Assembly: GCA_031273545.1 (NCBI GenBank)
Contig: JAISRQ010000083.1
Location: 1 to 11,896 of the forward strand
Reading direction: 5' to 3'
DNA: 11,896 nucleotides
From: Holosporales bacterium
GTDB lineage: Bacteria; Pseudomonadota; Alphaproteobacteria; BNTO01
In this document: piece after piece, positions 1 through 6,951 of the stretch
Position numbering within the stretch: the stretch's first letter is position 1
How the letters are laid out: each line of letters begins with the position of its first letter
Program-made: the position numbers and the translations under genes
Notes under the pieces: model-generated
Databases searched by the model: none
The model's input: only the letters and a program-made list of their open reading frames with translations
Told to the model about the DNA's origin: nothing

Positions 1-1003
1 AGCGACTCCTTGGATTCGCACGAAGCTCGTCCTTGCCTGGCACAATTACGCGAGATTTAGACTTCCCCACGTAGCACGGGGGTTCGCTTCTCGCGCTGGC
101 TGCATCCACTAACTCCCTCGGCCTAGATGAATTATCCCTGAACCTTTCCCGTTCTTCAACGGACTTCCACCAATTCTTTACAATGCGGTCCTCTAATGAA
201 TGAAACGCCACCGTAATCACGCACACTCGTTCTAATTGGCGGGTAAAAACATCATCCGCAATCGCATCCAAAGCCAACTGAATTTCCCGAAGCTCATCGT
301 TCACAAAAACCCGCAACGCCTGAAATGTCTTTGTCGCTGGGTCAATCATTTTAACCCTTCTTACTACGGAACGCACAACGTCCGCTAATTCAACAGTAGA
401 CAAGATAGGCTGAGATTTACGCTTGTTTACGATAGCGCGACTAATCTTTGCCGCAAAAGGTTCATCTCCATATGTGCGAATAATCTGAGCCAAGTCCTCT
501 TCGGAGTATGTATTCACAACATCCGCCGCCGTCTCCCCACTGTCGCTCATACGCATATCAAGGGGGCCTTCGTGCATAAAAGAAAAGCCCCGCGCCCCAT
601 CTTCCAGCTGAAATGACGAGACGCCAAAGTCAAACACGACGCCTGAATAATTTAGCCCACACAAAACTGAGGATATATTTCCAAAGTTAGTTTGAATAAA
701 AGAAAAGCGGTGGTTATCGTCAAACTCTTTCGCCCGAATTGCAGCATCTGGATCCCTGTCTATTGCAACAACGCGACAATCCGCGCTATCCAGGATCCTC
801 TTGGAGTACCCTCCTCCACCAAATGTCGCATCTACATATGTGTGTCCAGCTTGAGGCGCTAGGTTGGCGATCACTTCATCCAACAGTACTGGTGTATGCT
901 TCGTGTGCAGTGCGGACTTGTCAAACCTTTCCGCACGCTTGGCGTCTGGTGCGGAGTCATCCAACAATACTGTGTGCTTTGTGTGTGGCGGAAAGTCATT
1001 CAT
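1..1003 (-). CDS. rsmH: RsmH, 16S rRNA (cytosine1402-N4)-methyltransferase, C-terminus cut by window edge
   Basis: This SAM-dependent enzyme methylates N4 of C1402 in the decoding centre of 16S rRNA. The reading frame is open from an ATG at 1003 to the window edge (334 codons). Family motifs appear in order: HTPVLLDEV (residues 36-44), the SAM-binding VDATFGGGGYS followed by VAIDRDPDA, DFGVSSFQLEDGARGFSF, GPLDMRM, FQALRVFVNDELREIQLAL, and FHSLEDRIVKN. The window ends in NPRSR, which in homologues lies close to the C-terminus, so only a short tail is missing. The family is usually about 310 residues; the surplus is an N-terminal extension of about 35 residues containing an imperfect copy of the HTPVLLDE motif. 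The start lies 3 nt after the preceding gene's stop and has no clear Shine-Dalgarno sequence, which suggests translational coupling. No mraZ or fts gene is visible, so any dcw-cluster context would lie off the left edge. Confidence 0.95.
   Translation of the reverse strand, partial: MNDFPPHTKHTVLLDDSAPDAKRAERFDKSALHTKHTPVLLDEVIANLAPQAGHTYVDATFGGGGYSKRILDSADCRVVAIDRDPDAAIRAKEFDDNHRFSFIQTNFGNISSVLCGLNYSGVVFDFGVSSFQLEDGARGFSFMHEGPLDMRMSDSGETAADVVNTYSEEDLAQIIRTYGDEPFAAKISRAIVNKRKSQPILSTVELADVVRSVVRRVKMIDPATKTFQALRVFVNDELREIQLALDAIADDVFTRQLERVCVITVAFHSLEDRIVKNWWKSVEERERFRDNSSRPRELVDAASARSEPPCYVGKSKSRVIVPGKDELRANPRSR
876..985 (-). repeat. Imperfect direct repeat at the 5' end of rsmH
   Basis: Positions 957-985 and 876-907 are near copies offset by 81 nt, differing by a 3-nt indel and a few substitutions. 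They encode HTKHTVLLDD (residues 7-16) and HTKHTPVLLDE (residues 33-43). The second copy is the genuine conserved RsmH motif. The first appears to be an in-frame relic of a local duplication that lengthened the N-terminus. Confidence 0.75.
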
Positions 1004-1006
1004 AAG

Positions 1007-1558
1007 TTAAAAAAACGCTGTAACAATAAAACTTTTAGTGAACACAATACGAAATTTATCCGATGTTGTCATTTCTACTAGTTTATCGTCACAATACTTT
1101 GCAACCCGATATTTCTGAGGCAGAACCGCATCCCCCACAATGCGCCCGCTTTCTTCCCTGAAAAACGTATATTTTACGGTAGTAGGGGTCACAGAGCTCC
1201 AAAACCCTGGGACATCGTCGATCAGGGCAACAACATGATCCTTCGCCTTTGGGTCCGTCGTAATATATTCGGGAGGCTGTTTATTGGGAAAAAAGTGGCG
1301 CATTATGTGCGGCGTATTCCATTTGCCTCGGCATATTAGCGTCGACAACATCTCCGCATACTTAGCGTCCTCAGGCGAGTAGTCGCCAGAAGTCAAAAGG
1401 TTTTTGCATTCCCCTTGAGCAATTTTCGCGCGGATTTTATTCCTATGCTCGCCTGGCGGGAGATAGTGACCTAAATGCTCGTCTTCAAACAAGCATGGGT
1501 GCCCCTCGCTTGCAACATGTAACAGTATAAAAAGTGAGTACAGCAGGCGGATTGTCAT
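1007..1558 (-). CDS. Small exported protein of unknown function
   Basis: I do not recognise this 183-residue protein. The N-terminus (MTIRLLYSLFILLHVAS) looks like a short Sec signal peptide with likely cleavage near residue 17, so a periplasmic or secreted product is expected. The mature part has four cysteines (22, 50, 75, 155), compatible with two disulfides but not with a lipobox, since Cys22 is preceded by GHP. The ATG at 1558 is well supported by a GGAG ribosome-binding site at 1567-1570 with 8 nt spacing. It follows rnhA by 47 nt and precedes rsmH by 3 nt, so it probably belongs to one transcript. Its stop TAA is embedded in a run of seven T, and rsmH lies in the same frame two codons later. 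The association with RNA-processing genes may be positional only. Confidence 0.8.
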   Translation of the reverse strand: MTIRLLYSLFILLHVASEGHPCLFEDEHLGHYLPPGEHRNKIRAKIAQGECKNLLTSGDYSPEDAKYAEMLSTLICRGKWNTPHIMRHFFPNKQPPEYITTDPKAKDHVVALIDDVPGFWSSVTPTTVKYTFFREESGRIVGDAVLPQKYRVAKYCDDKLVEMTTSDKFRIVFTKSFIVTAFF

Positions 1559-1566
1559 ATTTTTTT

Positions 1567-1570
1567 CTCC
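1567..1570 (-). promoter_or_regulatory. Ribosome-binding site of the small exported protein gene
   Basis: GGAG on the minus strand lies 8 nt before the ATG at 1558. It is the clearest Shine-Dalgarno match in the left cluster and fixes that start. Confidence 0.6.
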
Positions 1571-1605
1571 AGTAACTAATTTTAATAATTTTTGGTCATA
1601 GTAAA

Positions 1606-2100
1606 CTATATCGCTTCATTCACGATGATTTGAGCAATTGCCTGCTTAGCCAAAGAGTCCACCCATTCGTTTTCTTCATTTCCACTGTGTCCCTTCACCC
1701 AACGCCAGGTTACCACGCGAGCCATGCACAGCTCATCCAACCGTACCCACAAGTCCTGGTTTTTTACGACTTGCTTACTTGCGGTTTTCCAGCCGTTTTT
1801 CTTCCAGTTTTTGACCCAAAGCTCTATTCCATTCTTTAGATATTGACTATCCGTAACAATGTTTATTTTGAACGACTCCGGAATTTTTGCAAGCGACTCA
1901 ATTGCCGCGCACAGCTCCATGCGATTATTTGTAGTAGACGATTCGCCTCCCGACAGCTCCGTGCACATATCCCCCTGCCGAAGCAACGCGCCCCAGCCGC
2001 CTGGTCCAGGGTTTCCGCTACAAGCACCATCCGTATATACGTCAACGGGCAGCTCTGCATTTATCTCCTTAAAAAAGTCGCATATATCTAGTGTTTTCAT
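1606..2100 (-). CDS. rnhA: Ribonuclease HI
   Basis: RNase HI cleaves the RNA strand of RNA:DNA hybrids (R-loops, primers) using two divalent metal ions. All catalytic residues of the family are present in order: Asp in YTDGACSGNPGPGG, Glu in NNRMEL, Asp in VTDSQY, His in KGHSG and Asp in NEWVDSLA. Counted from the upstream TTG at 2109 they are D27, E65, D87, H141 and D151, each exactly 17 later than in the E. coli enzyme (D10, E48, D70, H124, D134), so the fold is intact without indels through that stretch. The basic handle region (WVKNWKKNGWKTASKQVVKNQDLW) is also present. I choose the ATG at 2100 (164 residues) because a GAGA lies just upstream of it; the in-frame TTG at 2109 (167 residues) overlaps that site. 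It is the first gene of the minus-strand cluster. Confidence 0.97.
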   Translation of the reverse strand: MKTLDICDFFKEINAELPVDVYTDGACSGNPGPGGWGALLRQGDMCTELSGGESSTTNNRMELCAAIESLAKIPESFKINIVTDSQYLKNGIELWVKNWKKNGWKTASKQVVKNQDLWVRLDELCMARVVTWRWVKGHSGNEENEWVDSLAKQAIAQIIVNEAI

Positions 2101-2160
2101 TTGTCTCAAAAAAAAAGCGCGCCTATGTGTCTTTTACTACAAACGACATATGTAGCGCAA

Positions 2161-2186
2161 GTTATACAACTGACCTGAGAGTGCAA
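2161..2186 (-). promoter_or_regulatory. Candidate promoter for the rnhA cluster
   Basis: On the minus strand, TTGCAC (2181-2186) is followed after 14 nt by TATAAC (2161-2166), about 60 nt before the rnhA start. The spacing is short for a sigma-70 promoter; taking the overlapping TAACTT as the -10 gives 16 nt. This is a motif match only, though the rpoZ upstream region has a similar TTGC / TATAAC pair. Confidence 0.3.
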
Positions 2187-2210
2187 GTTACAGGACGAAT
2201 GAAACGATTA

Positions 2211-2272
2211 CGGACTTTTTGGCGAAACAAACACTTACAATTACTCCGGCTCTGATCCGCATTCATTGGGGA
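2211..2272 (+). repeat. Intergenic 62-bp repeat, copy 1
   Basis: This segment aligns without gaps to 9895-9956 with 44 of 62 identical positions. The shared parts include CGGACTTTT at the left end, CAAAC and CTACTC-like blocks in the middle, and a perfect 16-bp core CCGCATTCATTGGGGA (2257-2272). Both copies lie in spacers, in the same orientation, 110-180 nt upstream of minus-strand genes. Confidence 0.7.
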
Positions 2273-2299
2273 TCCCGGTATAGATCCACTCCCCTTTTT
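2268..2299 (+). terminator. Hairpin followed by T-runs, possible terminator in the divergent region
   Basis: GGATC (2270-2274) pairs with GATCC (2283-2287) around an 8-nt loop, and flanking GGGGA / TCCCC (2268-2272, 2290-2294) offers an alternative stem. TTTTT follows at 2295-2299, then another T-run. As no plus-strand gene precedes it, it would end only a leader or small RNA. The stem is short, so this is tentative. Confidence 0.25.
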
Positions 2300-2420
2300 C
2301 TACTTTTTGAAAAATCCCCCAGGCTTTCTTAGTCATTTTTTCTAATCCGTTATTCGCGTTAAGACTCTTTAAATTTGCCTACTTAACTGCATATTAATCT
2401 TATTATGAGACAGTCAAATA

Positions 2421-2429
2421 GAAGGAAAG
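2421..2429 (+). promoter_or_regulatory. Purine-rich possible ribosome-binding site of the large exported protein
   Basis: GAAGGAAAG lies about 15 nt before the ATG at 2445, which is longer than ideal. It is 27 nt before the alternative ATG at 2457, so it favours the upstream start, but weakly. Confidence 0.3.
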
Positions 2430-2444
2430 TATCTAATTTTAGTT

Positions 2445-5400
2445 ATGGGTAATAGTATGAATATAAAGAAGATCAAAATATTTTTATTTGGAAGTTGTTT
2501 GTCTCTCGTTTTTGCTGAACTGCATGCAAAGTTAGACCCCAAATTGGCTATAGTCGCGCACCATAATATTTATAAAACGGAAGATCCGTCGAAAGACTTG
2601 ATAACGTACGATATACTGATGGGACAGCTTTTCGTCTCTGCAGGTATTCATGAATCATTGAGATTAAACAATCCCAATTTGAAACAAATCGTGTATGGCA
2701 GAATTCGTGACACTGCACCCGCCGCATCTAGTACCGCGATCACCCCTGCTCCCAATCCTAGTCGTTGCGTCAGACTTTGGGAGTACGATAGCGGCGATGA
2801 AAAGAACGGGAAAAGTATCACGAGAGGGGGGTATAGCGTTACGTTTACGAAATTGCTGTTTCCATCTCATCAGGGATTTGCTTCGATTGCCCAAGGTTCC
2901 AGTTTATCCTTGTCTGGACTACTGAAAGGATCTTCTGTGGAAAATGCAAAAAGGCTAGCAGAAATTTTCGACATAATAAAACAGTGTAGGGCGCTGTATA
3001 AGACGCTACGCGGTCCGGTACAACGCAATAAAAAAACTTCAAGTATTATTTCTGATAATATTGATTTTTTTGAGAAAATATTGCTATCAGAACCTGAAAA
3101 GATCCTAGCTGATAGATTAGTAGAGAAGAAACTTATTAATCCAGATGAAGCAAAAAACTTTTTTTGTTGTTTAAATAAATTAGGTGAGTTACTAAACATA
3201 AGGAAACAAAGCGTAGAGTATTTGAATACACAATGTGGAAAGGATTGGAGAAAAAGCATAGGCAATTATATCAAGGGAACGCCCGGCAAAAACACCTCGA
3301 TTGCGAAAGATGTACAAGAAATTATAGCTAAGGAAGGTGATGTTAACATAAAAGAGAAGTATTTACTTGCCACAACAATTGGTAAAAACGAGGAGTTACT
3401 GCTTAGCTTATATAACACATGCATAAAAGATGAGAGAACTAGAGAGTATTGTCAGCGAACGATGGGAGAGATAATTGCAAAATGCGATCAGCTGGTCGAA
3501 AAAATATTTGCGTCTAATACAACAAATAAAGGTGATGCCAGGTCTCATGCGACAAGTTTTGTTATAAAATTACAAAAATCAATTATGGCTACGATATTAT
3601 GTGAGGATGCTGATGAAGACGCTTTCCCGCCCTATACTGCTGAACACATGTTTTTAGCTTTTTGTTGTGAATATATGGAACACGAAGAAGAGCTTGAAGC
3701 GTTTTATGCGAAGTTACTTGATCGTCCATTGTTTCAACCATCGGATTTTAAAGAACTGAACGACACAAAATTAAAAAGTCTTTTAGTTGAAGGAGAACAA
3801 TTCGATGAGGATTCTGCAGACGATGTAGTTTCCCTACTGATTTCACAAGCTAAAGTGGATAGGATTCCATATGATGGCACGATAGGGTCCCACCGTAAAG
3901 CTAGAGCGTTCTCAGTAGATAGCGATTCTCAGTTAACAATATGGGACCACACGACTGGGGATTGCGCCGATACAGTGGTGAGGCACATGGTAAACCTGGC
4001 GTTATATGATCCGGACGAAAAGAAATTTACTATTGCAGCACCACAAAATGAGAAGGCTAAAGACGAGTTGATAACAGCAATTGTTAATTATGGCACAACT
4101 CACCATATCAATGATTTGGGAGAACGTATAAAGCTATTTTATACATGTCAGCCGCCCAGTATGACAAATAATATGGACGAGGTCCTTAGAACATTTTGGT
4201 GGTACGCAATTGGCAATTTAGGAGAATCATCGAAGAATAGTGCGTACTATGCAATTCGTTATAATCCCAATTATCGCAATACGCAAGAATTGACTCCCGG
4301 TTTCGGTAATATGTTAAAAATACTATTCAATATAGCTACTTCAATAGCTACAAGGGATAGTGAAAAAATTCGCAAAGCGAGAGAATCTATAGATGCTTTG
4401 ATCTCACCTCAGATAAAACAACGAGAGATCTATTCTGATGAAGTTAAAACAAAAATAGGGAATGCACTCGAAAATGTAATGGAGTTGTTCGAAGGAAAAT
4501 TCACCTTTAAATTGGGAGAACTTACAGTGAATGGTAGCGGATTAACTTCTACGGATGATATATTTGGAACATTCCCAATCATCATGACAGAGAAAGGGAA
4601 AAATCAAGAGACAGTTTTTAGCTTTAACATTAACCATGCTCCATGTCATTCTCAAATTGATGCGAAAGTTGCTAGGCCATATCTTAGTATGGATAAAGCC
4701 AAGACTTTAATCGAAAAGATGAAAGAAGACAGATATATTATAAACCTAAAAAAGAAGATAGGGACGTTCTATAGCGAGTGCAAGTATATGAAAATAAGAA
4801 ATTTTTCACATTATGAACATTTTTTGTATTTATTCGCGTTCACAATAAATCCCAGTACAGGCATTTTTTTACATTGTGCAAACACAATAGCCCAACAGTT
4901 CAATCATGACGATTGGATTAGTAAAATGCAGTTCTATAGCGACAAACTCTTTAACAAGGAGTATCCCGCCGACTACGGTTATGGCCCCTACCCCTCCGTA
5001 TTGACTTCGCTAAACAATTTTTACAGAAGAGGTGAAAATATCCACGAATTAAATTCTGATTCGTTGGATTTATTAGCAGAAATGCTTCAAATTCCGGCAA
5101 AAGATAGCAGCATACTTGAAAAATCAGTTGGTGTTGACCGTGAGTTTTTTAGCAAGAATAAAGAGAAGCTGTATGCTATTCACCTAAAAGTGAATTTAAT
5201 ATCAGAACTAGGGCATGGTTCGAATGAGACCACACACAACATATACGATGTCGTGCAAGGTAGCGAAATTTTTGCGAAAAATAAAGCGGAAGAATTTCTA
5301 TTTTTGAGGCACCATTTAGGTTTGCAAAAACTAACGACAGTTTTGTTGGATCGATTGCAGTCACGTGAGCCTGAGGATTGTCAAGACATGGTGAAAGAAT

Positions 5401-6677
5401 TCCTGAAAAATGCCCCTGAAAATCCTGAGGAACTGTCCAATTATTTTGAAATAGCAAATTTAATGAAAGATACAAGCAATCAGGAGGAGTACTCTAAAAA
5501 ACTGTCGGATATCGATAAAAAAATACTCAAAAAGAATTTTGATTATAAAAAAATCATAAATATACTTCCTGACGTAATTAAAAAAGGAATTCCACAGAAC
5601 ATGATTCCCCATTTTGTTATTTTTGCGTTGCATCAGCAAGGTGAGAGCTTTAAAAACGTAGTACAGCGGATTGTTAATACAGGTACGACAACAGCAGAAT
5701 ATTTGAAAACTATTTTTGAATATTATGAAGCGAATGGTTCGCGCATAAGCAAAGACAAAATGGTTGCTATGTGCAAGTTTCGTAGCGACATATCAATTGA
5801 TGACGTCATGAGTTTGATAAATTATGTCAGTACAAAAGGCTCAGCAACGATGAAAGAAGTGTTTCTTGAGTTAGTCGACCCGAGACTTGCTAATGCAGAC
5901 GCGACAACAACAGAACATGTAGAAACTATTTTTGAATATTATGGAGCGAATAATTCGCACATAAGTAAAGATCAAATGATTGCTATGTGTAACCTTCGTA
6001 ACGACATATCAATTAATGACATCATGAATTTAGCAAATTATGTCAGTACAAGAGGGTCAGCGACAATGAAAGAAGTGTTTCTTGAGTTAGTCGAACAAAA
6101 GCTTACACAACTAAAAGAGTCAAGGACTCCTACTACGCAGTTGTTCCCTGGAATGTTAAACCCAGACGAAGAAACTTTCCTTATTCTAACCGAATTAATG
6201 GTAAACCACGGATTCTTTACAAATGAAACTGCAGTATTACATGAACTTCAGGCTCGATATGTTGGAGTATGCAACGACCTGCTAAGAAATGCAAAAGATA
6301 AAACGCGACGGAAACAAGTATTAGATGTATGGCCACACATTGTCGCATCGACAAAACAAAAAATGTTATTTGTGGAGTTATTTTGGAATTATTTAGGAGA
6401 ATGGGCTGATGATAGGTCATTGGAAGCGGTAGTGAACACGGTCGCTTACATCGTTCGTGGTTTTGATAAAGGAAGTAGGGACATTACTGTTCTTAATTCA
6501 TACTTTCAGGCGTTTTTAGAGGCTGTTATTAACAAAAATCGCAATAAGTTGGAACTTAACGAAAAGGAGAGAACTTTGATTGAAGCGTATGACGATATTA
6601 AGGCCTCCAAAAGCGAATCTTGGTTCGAGGCCTATTGCTTGTTTGTGCCGAATCCCTGCCTTGAAAAGCTTGACTAA
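2445..6677 (+). CDS. Very large exported protein of unknown function (1410 residues), candidate effector
   Basis: I cannot assign this protein to a family. It opens with a Sec-type signal peptide (basic MNIKKIK, hydrophobic IFLFGSCLSLVFA, likely cleavage after residue 24 or 28); an alternative ATG at 2457 would give a tighter signal. No further membrane segment is evident, so it is probably secreted or periplasmic. Residues about 75-85 form a short Ala/Pro/Ser/Thr-rich stretch. Around residue 507 lies GDCADTVVRHMVNLALYDP, a compact motif with a possible functional Cys. The rest reads as mostly helical, charged sequence. Residues about 1081-1224 are two tandem 72-residue copies. It is the only plus-strand gene here, lies alone between minus-strand neighbours, and is visibly more AT-rich than rsmH or rnhA. 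Size, export and isolation fit a host-interaction protein or large adhesin; this is inference. Confidence 0.85.
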   Translation: MGNSMNIKKIKIFLFGSCLSLVFAELHAKLDPKLAIVAHHNIYKTEDPSKDLITYDILMGQLFVSAGIHESLRLNNPNLKQIVYGRIRDTAPAASSTAITPAPNPSRCVRLWEYDSGDEKNGKSITRGGYSVTFTKLLFPSHQGFASIAQGSSLSLSGLLKGSSVENAKRLAEIFDIIKQCRALYKTLRGPVQRNKKTSSIISDNIDFFEKILLSEPEKILADRLVEKKLINPDEAKNFFCCLNKLGELLNIRKQSVEYLNTQCGKDWRKSIGNYIKGTPGKNTSIAKDVQEIIAKEGDVNIKEKYLLATTIGKNEELLLSLYNTCIKDERTREYCQRTMGEIIAKCDQLVEKIFASNTTNKGDARSHATSFVIKLQKSIMATILCEDADEDAFPPYTAEHMFLAFCCEYMEHEEELEAFYAKLLDRPLFQPSDFKELNDTKLKSLLVEGEQFDEDSADDVVSLLISQAKVDRIPYDGTIGSHRKARAFSVDSDSQLTIWDHTTGDCADTVVRHMVNLALYDPDEKKFTIAAPQNEKAKDELITAIVNYGTTHHINDLGERIKLFYTCQPPSMTNNMDEVLRTFWWYAIGNLGESSKNSAYYAIRYNPNYRNTQELTPGFGNMLKILFNIATSIATRDSEKIRKARESIDALISPQIKQREIYSDEVKTKIGNALENVMELFEGKFTFKLGELTVNGSGLTSTDDIFGTFPIIMTEKGKNQETVFSFNINHAPCHSQIDAKVARPYLSMDKAKTLIEKMKEDRYIINLKKKIGTFYSECKYMKIRNFSHYEHFLYLFAFTINPSTGIFLHCANTIAQQFNHDDWISKMQFYSDKLFNKEYPADYGYGPYPSVLTSLNNFYRRGENIHELNSDSLDLLAEMLQIPAKDSSILEKSVGVDREFFSKNKEKLYAIHLKVNLISELGHGSNETTHNIYDVVQGSEIFAKNKAEEFLFLRHHLGLQKLTTVLLDRLQSREPEDCQDMVKEFLKNAPENPEELSNYFEIANLMKDTSNQEEYSKKLSDIDKKILKKNFDYKKIINILPDVIKKGIPQNMIPHFVIFALHQQGESFKNVVQRIVNTGTTTAEYLKTIFEYYEANGSRISKDKMVAMCKFRSDISIDDVMSLINYVSTKGSATMKEVFLELVDPRLANADATTTEHVETIFEYYGANNSHISKDQMIAMCNLRNDISINDIMNLANYVSTRGSATMKEVFLELVEQKLTQLKESRTPTTQLFPGMLNPDEETFLILTELMVNHGFFTNETAVLHELQARYVGVCNDLLRNAKDKTRRKQVLDVWPHIVASTKQKMLFVELFWNYLGEWADDRSLEAVVNTVAYIVRGFDKGSRDITVLNSYFQAFLEAVINKNRNKLELNEKERTLIEAYDDIKASKSESWFEAYCLFVPNPCLEKLD
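5686..6117 (+). repeat. Two tandem 216-bp (72-residue) in-frame repeats in the large exported protein
   Basis: Units at 5686-5901 and 5902-6117 match at exactly 216-nt offset. Shared DNA blocks include CTATTTTTGAATATTATG (starting 5710 and 5926) and GAAGTGTTTCTTGAGTTAGTCGA (with GTTTCTTGAG at 5861 and 6077). The protein copies share TIFEYY, ISKD, AMC, DISI and SATMKEVFLELV. High nucleotide identity, not just protein identity, implies a recent duplication. Confidence 0.9.
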
Positions 6678-6707
6678 ACTGAAAAGACAAAAGCATAAAA
6701 ACTAAGG

Positions 6708-6741
6708 AGCCTTTCTTTCCCTCATAGCGAAAAGAAAGGCT
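6708..6741. terminator. Hairpin after the large exported protein gene, possible terminator
   Basis: AGCCTTTCTTT (6708-6718) and AAAGAAAGGCT (6731-6741) form a perfect 11-bp stem with a 12-nt loop, 30 nt after the stop at 6677. On the plus strand no T-run follows. On the minus strand TTTTT comes about six bases after the stem. It may work imperfectly in both directions or act as a 3' stabilising structure. Confidence 0.45.
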
Positions 6742-6760
6742 GCTAGGATACGTAAAGCGT

Positions 6761-6880
6761 TTTAACACCAATCCCGAACGTGTTAAATGATTGCGAGTAC
6801 CCGTATGGAACCACAAAGATTGCGAGCCAGAAAGTGAACAATCACAATCATTTGCTTGCCCAAAAACTCGCAATCATTTG
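6761..6880. repeat. Nested inverted and direct repeats in the convergent spacer
   Basis: TTTAACAC (6761-6768) pairs with GTGTTAAA (6780-6787). Overlapping it, AAATGATTGCGAGT (6785-6798) is a perfect 14-bp inverted repeat of 6866-6879. A shorter forward copy, GATTGCGAG, lies at 6818-6826, and CAATCATTTG occurs at both 6845-6854 and 6871-6880. The spacer thus holds two forward and two reverse versions of one motif. No gene is credible in 6678-6951. Confidence 0.6.
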
Positions 6881-6913
6881 GGATACAAAAGACTCATATA
6901 AAGTTGATCTCTT

Positions 6914-6943
6914 AAAACACGGGAAACATCTTTCGCTCCCCGT
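6914..6943 (-). terminator. Rho-independent terminator of the zinc-ribbon protein gene
   Basis: On the minus strand, ACGGGGA pairs with TTCCCGT (7 bp, one G-T wobble) around an 11-nt loop rich in purines, followed by GTTTT. It starts 9 nt after the TGA stop at 6952-6954. Position and shape fit an intrinsic terminator, although the T-run is only four long. Confidence 0.5.
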
Positions 6944-6951
6944 ACAACTCA

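Larger units (their letters stand above)
2101..2444. other. Divergent non-coding region between rnhA and the large exported protein gene
   Basis: No credible gene is seen in these 344 bases. They hold a run of nine A (2108-2116) next to the rnhA start, the candidate rnhA promoter, one copy of the intergenic 62-bp repeat (2211-2272), and a hairpin with T-runs (2268-2299). An AT-rich stretch before 2445 must contain the promoter of the plus-strand gene: TATTAT at 2401-2406 is a possible -10, but no convincing -35 is seen at proper spacing. Confidence 0.6.

Noticed and set aside
1003..1007. Stop-codon readthrough giving a fused exported protein-RsmH
   Set aside because: A TAA stop and a signal peptide on the first part make a fused cytosolic methyltransferase implausible; coupling by re-initiation is simpler.
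739..1081. Two plus-strand open frames of 88 and 61 codons
   Set aside because: They lie antisense to rsmH, whose frame shows every family motif; codon pattern and composition follow the opposite strand.
2101..2444. A tRNA or other known structured RNA gene in the divergent spacer
   Set aside because: No cloverleaf, anticodon arm or T-loop consensus could be found on either strand.
6869..6883. CGCAATCATTTGGGA as a third copy of the intergenic repeat core (13 of 15 matches)
   Set aside because: The CGGACTTTT block expected 46 bp upstream is absent and nothing else aligns; it is better explained as an arm of the local inverted repeat.
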